Shown: positions 8,254-15,857 of the stretch, piece after piece
How positions within the stretch are numbered: position 1 is the first letter of the stretch
Layout of the letters: the number at the start of each line of letters is the position of its first letter
Assembly: GCF_001074155.1 (NCBI RefSeq)
Contig: NZ_JUUZ01000010.1
Location: forward strand, 43,962-107,961
DNA: 64,000 nucleotides
Direction: 5' to 3'
Origin: Streptococcus pseudopneumoniae
GTDB lineage: Bacteria; Bacillota; Bacilli; Lactobacillales; Streptococcaceae
Made by a program: the position numbers and the translations under genes
Notes under the pieces: model-generated
Databases searched by the model: none
What the model was told of the DNA's origin: nothing
The model's input: the letters and a program-made list of their open reading frames with translations, nothing else

Positions 8254-9750
8254 ATGCTAGCAAAAGCAGGGGACGTCTATTGTGTTTACAATTTCCATCT
8301 AAAAAAATACACAGCTTGTCAGATAACCAAGATAGAAGAGGGGGAGAAAAAGCCGCAGGCTGTCCTACTGTCTTTAGACTGGTCAGGAAAACAACCTCTT
8401 AGAGAAGAAGAACTATCTTCTTTGAAGCCACTCTATATAGATTTTATGTACTGGGAAAGAAACTTACATCTCAGTAATGTTGATATTCATGTACCGTCAC
8501 ATTATATTTTTATTGGTAATACAACACCATTAACAACCGAAAGCACAAACACATATGCTATGTTTTGGGGGAATGGTTACGATATTTATAGGCAACTGAA
8601 ATGGCAAGAAATACCAAAAGAAAAAAGAGATTTATTTAAGAAAGCAGATAAAAGCAAGGAAAAAGTTTCATTTACAGGAAATGAGTGCCGTATTTCTAAA
8701 CACAATATCAATGACGAGTGGACGCCTTTTGAAGATGCATTAGAATTAAAAGTCTTTCCTTGTTTATCTAAGTTGGCATTAACTAGATGGCACAAAAATT
8801 TATATGAATATTTACAGTCAACTCCTTTTATTACAGAACTAGTTCTTGAGAATCATGGACAAACAAAACTGGATTTTTCTAAGACATCCATACATCGGCT
8901 TTCCATTGATTTGACAGGCGTAGAGGAACTTAGATTGAACGATGATTTGGAGGAGCTAGTCTTATTAGGAGACATGAGCGACAATTGTCAAATACTTGTA
9001 AAGGACCATGGAGCCAGCTTACGATTACAACTTGATAGTTCTCTACCTAAGGCACTGGGATTAAAAGATTTAGGAGCCATCCATTGTTCTAACATCCTTG
9101 AAATAGACTTTGCACAAATCTTGAATAACTATCCAAGACTTAGGGAATTAAGATTGTGGGGGAAACCTGGTCATATTCTTAATTTCCATAAATTATCAGA
9201 GTTCAAAGAGTTAGTCATGTTTTCCACTGTTGATTTGTTTGGCTTTACTGCAGAGGATATTCCCAAACCAGAAGATTTACCTCGATTAAGCATGTTTTGG
9301 ATGAGTAGCTTGCCAGAAGAGGCCGCTAAAGTAGCCAAAAAATATTATAAAAAACAGCAGGACAAGGGACTAAATCTTTGGATAACAAAACCGAGAAAAG
9401 CTGAATGGCTAGCCCAAAACCTAGACAATCCATTTCGCTCATGGGATGGACAAGAAAATATTTCAACCGCAAACGCAAAAAAAGCAGCCTCTCTATATAG
9501 AAAGACTAGAGCAAGTGTTATAAAGCTTCTAGAAAACCCCAACGAGGACACTATGAAACACATAGAAGTCCTCATAAGAGAGTATACTCAAGGTTTCAAT
9601 AAAATGGACAAGCGTAACTGTTTTATTGAAACAATCGAGAGAGAGGATATCTATGATGCCCTGATCGAGATCTTAGATTTACTACCTGAAGATTTAGGGA
9701 TGGACAAAGAAAAATTTATAGAAATCTTTGATGAGCTAAAAGATTTTTAA
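8254..9750 (+). CDS. Unrecognised leucine-rich-repeat-like protein
   Basis: A 498-residue cytoplasmic protein (no signal peptide or membrane segment) that I cannot assign with certainty. Three parts are visible. Residues 1-~75 (AKAGDVYCVYNFHLKKYTACQITKIEE) look like a small beta-barrel of the kind seen in some immunity-type proteins. Residues ~165-360 carry irregular leucine-rich repeats (FITELVLENHGQTKLDFSKT, GVEELRLNDDLEELVLLGD, YPRLRELRLWGK, FKELVMFSTVDLFGFT). Residues ~385-498 are a charged helical domain (KKAASLYRKTRASVIKLL...FNKMDKRNCFIETIEREDIYDALIEIL). It is followed after 41 bases by a small acidic gene. Role unknown; a protein-protein interaction function is an inference from the repeats. 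Confidence 0.75.
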   Translation: MLAKAGDVYCVYNFHLKKYTACQITKIEEGEKKPQAVLLSLDWSGKQPLREEELSSLKPLYIDFMYWERNLHLSNVDIHVPSHYIFIGNTTPLTTESTNTYAMFWGNGYDIYRQLKWQEIPKEKRDLFKKADKSKEKVSFTGNECRISKHNINDEWTPFEDALELKVFPCLSKLALTRWHKNLYEYLQSTPFITELVLENHGQTKLDFSKTSIHRLSIDLTGVEELRLNDDLEELVLLGDMSDNCQILVKDHGASLRLQLDSSLPKALGLKDLGAIHCSNILEIDFAQILNNYPRLRELRLWGKPGHILNFHKLSEFKELVMFSTVDLFGFTAEDIPKPEDLPRLSMFWMSSLPEEAAKVAKKYYKKQQDKGLNLWITKPRKAEWLAQNLDNPFRSWDGQENISTANAKKAASLYRKTRASVIKLLENPNEDTMKHIEVLIREYTQGFNKMDKRNCFIETIEREDIYDALIEILDLLPEDLGMDKEKFIEIFDELKDF

Positions 9751-9791
9751 ATGAGAAGTCTTTCTAGTTCATTCTTGAAACGGAGATTATC

Positions 9792-10217
9792 ATGACTAAC
9801 TTTATACAGACTATCACAGTCGAAAATCGGCAGGTCGACAAAGAAAATTACTTTACAATTGGCTACTCTCCAGAGATAGAAAAATCTTTACTGTGTGTTT
9901 ATATTTCTTGGATTGCTGGTTACGAACGCTATTACGAGTTAGAGGACGGAGATTTGGCTCTCTTTGAAAGCAAACGAGAAGAATTTCTCAAAAAATATGA
10001 AAAAGAAATCAAGGCTTATCGGACTGAAAGATTGATTGGTTCTGGGGCTCTGAGGGATTACAATTTTAGTTCTTTGCCTGAGAATATCCTAAAAAACTTG
10101 GATAGCTATCCTCCATTTAATGGATATGTCTATCAAAACGGCATCCTCTGTGCTAGAATCAAGATTGAAGACAAGTATTTTTATCTTCCGCCCATTTATG
10201 ATGAGGATTGCAGATAA
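9792..10217 (+). CDS. Small acidic protein of unknown function, possibly immunity-like
   Basis: A 141-residue soluble acidic protein. It begins MTNFIQTITVENRQVDKENYFTIGYSPEIEKSL and contains an aromatic acidic stretch, SWIAGYERYYELEDGDLALF, followed by a charged helix (ESKREEFLKKYEKEIKAY). Size, acidity and the W/Y/D-rich strand resemble small immunity proteins of polymorphic toxins, but no diagnostic motif was found and no toxin gene is nearby. GGAG lies 8 bases before the start. It probably shares a transcript with the LRR-like gene upstream. No terminator was seen between it and the padR promoter region. Confidence 0.65.
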   Translation: MTNFIQTITVENRQVDKENYFTIGYSPEIEKSLLCVYISWIAGYERYYELEDGDLALFESKREEFLKKYEKEIKAYRTERLIGSGALRDYNFSSLPENILKNLDSYPPFNGYVYQNGILCARIKIEDKYFYLPPIYDEDCR

Positions 10218-10270
10218 GTATTGCCTCAAAGTAATGCAAAACAGCCTCCAATCTTCTAGTTTTTACTAGG

Positions 10271-10298
10271 AAATTTTTATATATAAAAATTTTACACA
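10271..10298. promoter_or_regulatory. Candidate PadR operator 1 (perfect AT palindrome)
   Basis: A perfect 22-base palindrome (10271-10292; AAATTTTTATA and its complement) followed by TACACA. It lies just upstream of the padR -35 element. The core ATATATAAAA-TTTTACA recurs downstream of the -10 (10349-10370), so the promoter is flanked by two like sites. PadR proteins commonly repress their own operon. Confidence 0.6.
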
Positions 10299-10304
10299 TA
10301 TTGC

Positions 10305-10333
10305 TTGACAGGGCTTACATTTAGATGTATGAT
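10305..10333 (+). promoter_or_regulatory. Promoter of the padR operon
   Basis: Consensus -35 TTGACA (10305-10310), 17-base spacer and -10 TATGAT (10328-10333). This is one of the strongest vegetative promoters in the window. Confidence 0.85.
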
Positions 10334-10346
10334 GTATGTGTAGAAT

Positions 10347-10370
10347 AATTATATATAAAATTTTTACATA
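10347..10370. promoter_or_regulatory. Candidate PadR operator 2
   Basis: Second AT-rich site with ATATATAAAATTTTTACA, nearly repeating operator 1, at the expected transcript start and just before the ribosome site. Binding here would block initiation or clearance. Confidence 0.5.
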
Positions 10371-10388
10371 ATGAAAAGGAGGTGCCCC

Positions 10389-10715
10389 ATGTATTTTCCG
10401 ACATCAGCGGCTTTGATTGAATTTCTCATCTTGGCCATTCTAGAACAAGGGGATTCCTATGGTTATGAAATTAGCCAAACCATTAAACTCATTGCCAAAA
10501 TCAAGGAATCTACCCTCTACCCCATCTTGAAAAAACTAGATACCAACCGCTATCTGACTACATACTCTCGCGAATACCAAGGTCGGATGCGGAAATACTA
10601 CTCCTTAACAGAGATTGGGGAGGAGCAACTATTTGTACTCAGAGAAGAGTGGACACTCTACACTGACACTATCAACGGCATCATAGAAGGGAGCGTTCGC
10701 CATGACAAGAACTGA
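10389..10715 (+). CDS. PadR-family transcriptional regulator
   Basis: A 108-residue winged-helix regulator. The PadR pattern is clear: FLILAILEQGDSYGYEISQTIK, then IKESTLYPILKKLDTNRYLTTYSREYQGRMRKYYSLTEIGEEQL with the beta-wing ending in RKYYSLTE. The start was set at MYFPTSAALIEF since AAAGGAGG is 6 bases upstream; the ORF-opening ATG at 10371 lies before that site. It overlaps the DUF1700 gene by 14 bases. PadR next to DUF1700 and DUF4097 genes is a recurrent Firmicutes arrangement, thought to monitor membrane or envelope state. Autoregulation through the two palindromic sites upstream is inferred. Confidence 0.9.
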   Translation: MYFPTSAALIEFLILAILEQGDSYGYEISQTIKLIAKIKESTLYPILKKLDTNRYLTTYSREYQGRMRKYYSLTEIGEEQLFVLREEWTLYTDTINGIIEGSVRHDKN

Positions 10716-11295
10716 ATATTTGAATCAGCTTGAAGCCTATCTGATGAAGCTTCCTCAATCTGATCGCATCGAAGCCATGGACTACTTCAAAGAACTCTTT
10801 GATGATGCTGGTCCAGAAGGAGAGGAAGAACTCATAGCTAGCCTCGGTAGTCCAAAAGAGGCTGCCCATGATGTCCTGACTACACTTCTTGATAAAAAAA
10901 TCAACGAAGAAAATTCCAATAAGAACAACCGACAAGTTTTACAAATCGCAATCCTCGCACTTCTGGCTGCACCTATTGGGATTCCAGTCGGAATTGGTCT
11001 TCTCATGGCTATCATCGGGATTTTTATCGCTGCGGTTAGTGTACTTTTAGCCTTCTTTGCTGTATCAGCAGCTGGAATGATCCTCGGAGCTGTTCTCCTA
11101 TTTGAAAGCTTCTACATTCTGGCTGAATCTACATCTGCCTTTGTGCTGATTTTTGGAGGAGGTTTACTGGCAATCGGAGCTTCATCCCTAGTTTTGCTAG
11201 CAACTTCCTATGTGACCCGTTTCTTTGGATTACTAGTCCTTCGACTTATCCAATGGATTCTTAATAGAGGAAAGAGAGGTGAAAGACATGCGTAA
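10702..11295 (+). CDS. DUF1700 (HAAS-domain) membrane protein
   Basis: A 197-residue protein. The N-terminal ~65 residues form the HAAS helical signalling module (MTRTEYLNQLEAYLMKLPQSDRIEAMDYFKELFDDAG...ELIASLGSPKEAAHDVL), followed by four or more membrane segments from about residue 80. HAAS/DUF1700 proteins are usually encoded beside a PadR regulator and are thought to act as its membrane partner; that is family knowledge, not shown here. The start overlaps the padR end by 14 bases with GGGAG upstream, implying translational coupling. Confidence 0.88.
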   Translation: MTRTEYLNQLEAYLMKLPQSDRIEAMDYFKELFDDAGPEGEEELIASLGSPKEAAHDVLTTLLDKKINEENSNKNNRQVLQIAILALLAAPIGIPVGIGLLMAIIGIFIAAVSVLLAFFAVSAAGMILGAVLLFESFYILAESTSAFVLIFGGGLLAIGASSLVLLATSYVTRFFGLLVLRLIQWILNRGKRGERHA

Positions 11296-12196
11296 ATGGA
11301 CAAAAGGATTTCTTATCTTTGGTGTTGTTACCAGTATCATTGGTTTTTCCATGATGATCATCGGAATCCAAACAGATGGTGTCAGAAGCCTCCTTGCAAT
11401 GTCTCAAAATCCAGTATTTGAAAGTCGAATGGAAGAACTCGTTTTTGATCAAGATATTGAAAATCTAAACATCTCACTAACAGAACATTCGCTCGTCATT
11501 ACGGAGTCAAACGATGATAAGATTCACCTTCAGTATCATCCAACCATCTCTGAAAAAGAAAATCTTCAACACTCTATCAAAGAGAAAAGTCTTGAAATAA
11601 CTGACACCAAGTCAACTACACGTCGCTCTATAGGTTCTAGTATCGAGGGTATTCTCTATATCGCAAGCGGAATTTCTAGTCGCAATGATGAAGTTGTTCT
11701 CTCATTACCAAGAGGAAAAGACTTAAAAAATCTAACTGCCCAGGTAAACCATCGTATCCTTTCAATTGCTAATGCAAAACTCAGCAATGCCAAGATTCTG
11801 TCAAATGGATATCTCCTTCGTATCACTGATAGCGAGATTAAAAATAGCCAACTAACCACAGTTGGAATTGTCAATATATTTGAAACCAGTCTAACAGATA
11901 GCCGCATCCAAGCAGATCATGAACATATCAAGGCAGACGATATCCAAGTGCATGGTCGAGTGGAATTCGAGGCAAGAAAAGATATCTCACTCGAGTTATC
12001 TCAGAAGGAACTTGATCGAATCAATCTTGAATTTTCTGCTGAACATGGTGATATCTATCGTTGGCATCGAGACAGACGTGACATACCTACGGGAGGTAGT
12101 AAAGGTGAAGCATTAGCGAACCCTTACAAAACAGAAAAAAAAGATACGCAAGATCTCCTCGTCGCAAAATCTAATCAAAGTATCTATTTCCCATAA
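11288..12196 (+). CDS. DUF4097-type beta-strand-repeat membrane protein
   Basis: A 302-residue protein with one N-terminal membrane segment (KGFLIFGVVTSIIGFSMMIIGI, residues ~5-27) and an extracytoplasmic part made of repeated short beta strands, the usual DUF4097 adhesin-like solenoid (FDQDIENLNISLTEHSLVI; LKNLTAQVNHRILSIANAKL; SEIKNSQLTTVGIVNIFETS). The start at 11288 was preferred to the GTG at 11279 because GAGAGGTG then has a 7-base spacing. It overlaps the DUF1700 gene by 8 bases. Third gene of the PadR operon. Confidence 0.85.
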   Translation: MRKWTKGFLIFGVVTSIIGFSMMIIGIQTDGVRSLLAMSQNPVFESRMEELVFDQDIENLNISLTEHSLVITESNDDKIHLQYHPTISEKENLQHSIKEKSLEITDTKSTTRRSIGSSIEGILYIASGISSRNDEVVLSLPRGKDLKNLTAQVNHRILSIANAKLSNAKILSNGYLLRITDSEIKNSQLTTVGIVNIFETSLTDSRIQADHEHIKADDIQVHGRVEFEARKDISLELSQKELDRINLEFSAEHGDIYRWHRDRRDIPTGGSKGEALANPYKTEKKDTQDLLVAKSNQSIYFP

Positions 12197-12284
12197 TAAG
12201 ATCGCTTGCTTTCTTATAGAAATCATGAATAAAGACAACTAGTAGTTACTACTCAAAAATTAATCAAAAAAAGGGAGGTCTATT

Positions 12285-13241
12285 ATGACTCAAGAATGGT
12301 TTGAAAGTGCTGATTTCGAAAAAACAGCCAACAATGATAAAAAAGATAGCCCATCCGACTCAGTTCTCCTTGAAGAAGATTCAGAGGCAAGAGAAGAGGC
12401 GCCAGTGGTTGAAGAAAATCTTCAAGTCAATCCTGAAGAACAAGAAGCTGACCTAGAGAAAGTAGAGAGTGACGAACACGAAGAAATCGTAGCAAAGACA
12501 GACCAGTCAGAAGAGTCTGTTAAAGAAGCACCTCAGCCTAGCAAATCTTTGGAAAGTCCATTTGTCCCAGATCCTCTACCTACAAAAACAGCAGTATTTG
12601 CAGTTTTCAAAGAAGAATTGGCTGATCTTTGGGTTTGGTTACAAGGTGCTCTCAAAGAGCCAACAGCAAGTATTGATACAGATAAAAAACATAGTTATAA
12701 TGCCTTTGCGCTACTAACTATCTTTTCTGCTACAAGTTTCCTCTTTACAGTTTATCACGCCAAACAAGGCTACTATGGTCGTATGACAAGCATCGATGCT
12801 CACTTCATGGAACAATTCCCGTCTCTCAATCTCTTCTCGGTCTTCTCCATCCTAGTGGCGACAAGTTTGTTCTACTTTTCAATCCTCATGGGTGGATTTG
12901 TAGTCAAACGTTTTGTCGACCAGGACAGTGATTGGACATTAGAAAGAGCCTTTCAAGCAAATAGCAGACTCTTGGCTATCCCAGTTCTCTTGACAGGTAT
13001 TGCTAGTTTCTTCGCTCTTTTTAATGGTCTACGATTTGCAGTATTGCTTTGCTTGATTAGCATTGGTCTGACTCTCTTGGCCAATCTCTACGTTATCTCA
13101 AGACCTAGCAAGGATAGTCAAACCGATCCCTTCTATCGCCTTCTCTTAGCTTTCCTAGTCAACGGTGGTGTTCTATTTCTCTTCTTCCTAGCAGAAATGG
13201 CTCTTGTTTTTGACTATCTTCGAATCCTTGCTTTTATGTAA
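12285..13241 (+). CDS. Acidic-tailed multi-pass membrane protein of the padR operon
   Basis: A 318-residue protein. Residues 1-~100 are highly acidic and low in complexity (runs of Glu/Asp with Ser, Pro), followed by about five membrane segments in residues ~135-318 (FALLTIFSATSFLFTVYHAK; SVFSILVATSLFYFSILMGGFVV; VLLCLISIGLTLLANLYVI; LLLAFLVNGGVLFLFFLAEM). I do not recognise a named function; similar proteins in streptococci are annotated only as membrane proteins. A GGGAGG site precedes the start after an 88-base gap that shows no clear terminator, so it is probably the fourth gene of the operon, ending at the terminator at 13245. Confidence 0.8.
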   Translation: MTQEWFESADFEKTANNDKKDSPSDSVLLEEDSEAREEAPVVEENLQVNPEEQEADLEKVESDEHEEIVAKTDQSEESVKEAPQPSKSLESPFVPDPLPTKTAVFAVFKEELADLWVWLQGALKEPTASIDTDKKHSYNAFALLTIFSATSFLFTVYHAKQGYYGRMTSIDAHFMEQFPSLNLFSVFSILVATSLFYFSILMGGFVVKRFVDQDSDWTLERAFQANSRLLAIPVLLTGIASFFALFNGLRFAVLLCLISIGLTLLANLYVISRPSKDSQTDPFYRLLLAFLVNGGVLFLFFLAEMALVFDYLRILAFM

Positions 13242-13244
13242 GAT

Positions 13245-13274
13245 AAAATCCTGTCACTCTGACAGGATTTTTTT
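13245..13274 (+). terminator. Rho-independent terminator of the padR operon
   Basis: Stem AAATCCTGTCA-CTC-TGACAGGATTT followed by TTTT, directly after the stop codon. Confidence 0.9.
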
Positions 13275-13283
13275 GTGTACACA

Positions 13284-13308
13284 AAAAGCAGATCAAACGA
13301 TCTGCCTT
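13284..13308 (-). terminator. Rho-independent terminator for the minus-strand unknown gene
   Basis: On the minus strand GGCAGATC-GTTT-GATCTGCT is followed by TTTTTG, 39 bases after the stop at 13347. The hairpin also works from the plus side. Confidence 0.8.
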
Positions 13309-13346
13309 TTCACATTATTTAAAACCAATATCTTTCATTTAGGCCT

Positions 13347-14207
13347 CTAGTTACCTTTTACTAAGTTCTCAAAATCTTCCCCTAAGATTGGTCCTACCAC
13401 TATTTGGTTGGCATCCAAGTCCTGATAAAGTTCTTTGGGCAAAGCTCCTAAAAAGGCTTGGTAATCCAGTCTAGCTACTGCTTCATAGTCTTCAGGCTTA
13501 GAACCATCTCCAGATATTTTCACCAAGTCAATCTCCCAGACAAGGTCCTTACCAACCAACTGCTCAACATAAGGCACGGGAACAACAGGACCTTTCGGCA
13601 AAATTGTCTTAACCCCCTGAGCCAGGTGATAGATGCCGTGGATCTTACCTTCACTATCTGGGTAGAATTTAGCACTTGCTGGATATGCATCCGACCCTTG
13701 AACCTTTTTGACTAATGCTTCAAAACGTGCCAGTCCATCTTCTTCCAAGAAGCTTTCTAAGTCCTTCTTATCAAAGTAAATAGTTGATAGAATTCCTTGG
13801 CAGAAGGCCAAATGAGCATCCTTATCCGCTAGATAGTTTTTAACAGTTTCTCGGAAATAGTCTTCCAAATCAAAGTCTGCCAGTCCTTCAACTACTTCAC
13901 CAACCTTACTAGATAAGGCTTGTAAGAGAGCTTCTACAATCTCCCAGTCAGCTCTTGTAATCAAGTCAGGAATGATTACTTGATAGCCTTTTTGAGAATC
14001 TACATAACGAACTTTAAAGAGAAATTGAGACTTGCCTACGATTCCGCACTCGATATACTCGAGGCGATTAAGTGGTTGACGGAGATAGACAGCATCATAA
14101 CTATGGGACTCTAAGCCATCTACCAAGGCCAAGACTGACTTAGCTGTTAAAATCTCCTGTTGTCCTAAAATACTTTGTTTATTGGGAATAAAAAATGTTT
14201 TCACCAT
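13347..14207 (-). CDS. Conserved protein of unknown function, CcpA-site controlled
   Basis: A 286-residue soluble protein I cannot assign. It starts MVKTFFIPNKQSILGQQEIL and is rich in acidic and aromatic residues with no signal peptide, membrane segment or recognised catalytic motif. The start was moved 14 codons in from the first in-frame ATG because AAAGGAGA sits 8 bases upstream of it, and because the longer form would begin in the promoter/cre region. Its promoter carries a perfect cre site, so expression likely falls with preferred sugars. It neighbours trhO and the N-glycan importer; a role in sugar use is only an inference from the regulation. Confidence 0.75.
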   Translation of the reverse strand: MVKTFFIPNKQSILGQQEILTAKSVLALVDGLESHSYDAVYLRQPLNRLEYIECGIVGKSQFLFKVRYVDSQKGYQVIIPDLITRADWEIVEALLQALSSKVGEVVEGLADFDLEDYFRETVKNYLADKDAHLAFCQGILSTIYFDKKDLESFLEEDGLARFEALVKKVQGSDAYPASAKFYPDSEGKIHGIYHLAQGVKTILPKGPVVPVPYVEQLVGKDLVWEIDLVKISGDGSKPEDYEAVARLDYQAFLGALPKELYQDLDANQIVVGPILGEDFENLVKGN

Positions 14208-14220
14208 AAATGGTCTCCTT

Positions 14221-14234
14221 TGAAATCGTTTACA
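14221..14234. promoter_or_regulatory. cre site (CcpA operator)
   Basis: Read on the plus strand TGAAATCGTTTACA fits the cre consensus TGWAANCGNTNWCA at every fixed position. It sits 3 bases downstream of a minus-strand -10 TATACT (14243-14238), a position expected to give repression. Confidence 0.75.
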
Positions 14235-14299
14235 TATAGTATACACCATTTTCCTGAAAGATGCAGAAACAAATTTAAGATTTTTTGGTCAAAAGCATA

Positions 14300-14326
14300 G
14301 AAAAAAACAGCCCCTAAGGACTGTCC
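14300..14326 (-). terminator. Terminator of trhO
   Basis: Minus-strand hairpin ACAGTCC-TTA-GGGGCTGT followed by TTTTTTT, a few bases after the trhO stop at 14332. Confidence 0.7.
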
Positions 14327-14331
14327 TACTT

Positions 14332-15318
14332 TTATACAACTTCAGAATGATCTAGATTCTCACCAATCGCTGCTAAACGCTCGATGACTTGATCTTGTGT
14401 CAATTCATGTTCTAAAACATAGCGATTACGTGGGTGAACACGGCACTCGTGTGAGCAACCACGGAGATATTTATCTTCGTTGTCTTCTGATGCCAAGATA
14501 CGACGGTTACAAAATGGATTTCCACAGTTGACATAGCGTTCACATGGTGTTCCATCAAACCAATCTTTCCCTACAATGGTTGGATTGACATGGTTGACAT
14601 CGACTGCAATACGCTCGTCAAAAACGTACATTTTTCCATCCCAAAGTTCCCCTTGAACTTCTGGATCTTTACCGTAAGTGGCGATTCCTCCATGCAATTG
14701 ACCGACATCTTTGTAGCCTTCACGGACCATCCAGCCTGAGAATTTCTCACAGCGGACTCCACCTGTACAGTAAACAACGACACGTTTATCCATGAATTTT
14801 TCCTTGTTATCACGAACCCATTGTGGTAACTCACGGAAGTTGCGGATATCAGGACGGATAGCCCCACGGAAGTGTCCAAGGTCGTACTCATAGTCATTAC
14901 GAGTATCAAGGACCACTGTATCTTCATCTAGGAGGGCTTCTTTAAATTCTTTTGGTGACAAGTAAGCACCTGTTGTTTCAAGAGGATTGATGTCGTTATC
15001 AAAGTTATCATCCTCTAAACCAAGGTGAACTATTTCCTTTTTGTAGCGAACAAACATCTTCTTGAAGGCTTGCTCACTTTCTTCGTCAATCTTGAACCAG
15101 AGGTCTTCCATACCTGGAAGGCTGTGAACGTAGTCCATGTATTTTTGCGTTGTTTCGTAGTCACCAGAAACGGTTCCGTTGATCCCTTCGTCAGCCACTA
15201 GGATACGGCCCTTGAGGCCAATAGACTTACAGAAAGCCAAGTGGTCTGCAGCAAATTGTTCCGCGTTTTCGATGGGAACATATTTATAGTAAAGTAAAAC
15301 TCGAATATCTTTTGTCAT
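14332..15318 (-). CDS. trhO: tRNA uridine(34) hydroxylase, rhodanese type
   Basis: A 328-residue member of the former UPF0176/YceA family, which makes 5-hydroxyuridine at tRNA position 34 using oxygen. It has the N-terminal acylphosphatase-like domain ([16 protein letters not shown]...[16 protein letters not shown]), a rhodanese domain with the active-site loop [17 protein letters not shown] (catalytic Cys in YCTGGVRC), and a Cys-rich C-terminus ([19 protein letters not shown]...[14 protein letters not shown]). The start at MTKDIRV is chosen over one 15 codons upstream, since that one lies within about 15 bases of the -10 and has no ribosome site. Single-gene unit. Confidence 0.93.
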   Translation of the reverse strand: MTKDIRVLLYYKYVPIENAEQFAADHLAFCKSIGLKGRILVADEGINGTVSGDYETTQKYMDYVHSLPGMEDLWFKIDEESEQAFKKMFVRYKKEIVHLGLEDDNFDNDINPLETTGAYLSPKEFKEALLDEDTVVLDTRNDYEYDLGHFRGAIRPDIRNFRELPQWVRDNKEKFMDKRVVVYCTGGVRCEKFSGWMVREGYKDVGQLHGGIATYGKDPEVQGELWDGKMYVFDERIAVDVNHVNPTIVGKDWFDGTPCERYVNCGNPFCNRRILASEDNEDKYLRGCSHECRVHPRNRYVLEHELTQDQVIERLAAIGENLDHSEVV

Positions 15319-15374
15319 AAGATTGATTCTCTTTTCTAAGATTAAATTATCAGAATTTTTCATTCAACTATACC

Positions 15375-15403
15375 AGTATACTCTCCCAAGAAAGCGAATG
15401 CAA
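15375..15403 (-). promoter_or_regulatory. Promoter of trhO
   Basis: Minus strand: -35 TTGCAT (15403-15398), 17-base spacer, -10 TATACT (15380-15375). Confidence 0.65.
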
Positions 15404-15420
15404 TTTATTTGACCGAAAAA

Positions 15421-15455
15421 TAAAAAACAAGACCCATTTTCAGATCTTGTTTTAA
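15421..15455 (-). terminator. Terminator below the broken small membrane gene
   Basis: Minus-strand stem AAACAAGA-N12-TCTTGTTT followed by TTTATTTTT. It lies just after the stop of the remnant at 15456, supporting that this was once a gene of its own. Confidence 0.7.
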
Positions 15456-15699
15456 TTAATTATTCGATGAAGAAAAGTTAACAAAAAGATATCCCTGGCC
15501 TGTCTTGAATAAATTATTAATCATGATACCAATAAAGACAAGACTGATAAGATTTCGAATCCAGAAAAAATTGCCAATTTGAGAAGAAAATTGCCAATAG
15601 TTTTGGATTATAAGTGTTGGCTGAAAAAGTCCATATACGAAAAATAAGTAAGTGGGATAAGATTGCACTGATTTTAAAGAGTAGATGGTATTTTTTCAT
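15456..15699 (-). pseudogene. Small membrane protein, frameshifted
   Basis: Two overlapping minus-strand frames together read as one small hydrophobic protein. The 5' part begins at 15699 (MKKYHLLFKISAILSHLLIF). After a single-base slip near 15640, in a T-rich stretch, the sense passes to the next frame (YLFFVYGLFQPTLIIQNYWQ ... NFFWIRNLISLVFIGIMINN), ending at 15456. The joined product of about 80 residues would have two membrane helices. From memory, pneumococcus has a small hypothetical gene at the equivalent place beside ngtS. A sequencing error or a real decayed gene are both possible. Confidence 0.55.
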
Positions 15700-15742
15700 G
15701 TACCTATTACCAACTCTACTTGTAAGGCAAATGCCTGGTTTT

Positions 15743-15768
15743 CAAATGCATATAATTATATGTATTTG
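15743..15768. repeat. 26-base near-perfect palindrome between ngtS and the broken gene
   Basis: Arms CAAATGCATATAA and TTATATGTATTTG pair with one mismatch and meet at a central TATAATTATA, which offers a -10 on either strand. It lies upstream of the frameshifted gene and downstream of the ngtS terminator, so it is probably that gene's promoter with an operator. Confidence 0.5.
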
Positions 15769-15771
15769 CTC

Positions 15772-15819
15772 AAAAAAGAATCACCACCCCGTCTGGAAAA
15801 CTCCAGACAAGGCAGTGAT
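15772..15819 (-). terminator. Terminator of the ngt importer operon
   Basis: Long minus-strand hairpin with arms ATCAC..CC..GTCTGG and CCAGAC..GG..GTGAT followed by TCTTTTTT, about 40 bases after the ngtS stop. Confidence 0.85.
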
Positions 15820-15857
15820 CGCATCTTTTAGGAATGAATACACGAAATCAATCTATC

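Noticed and set aside
15389..15402. cre-like AGAAAGCGAATGCA near the trhO -35
   Set aside because: Mismatches at two fixed positions of the cre consensus.
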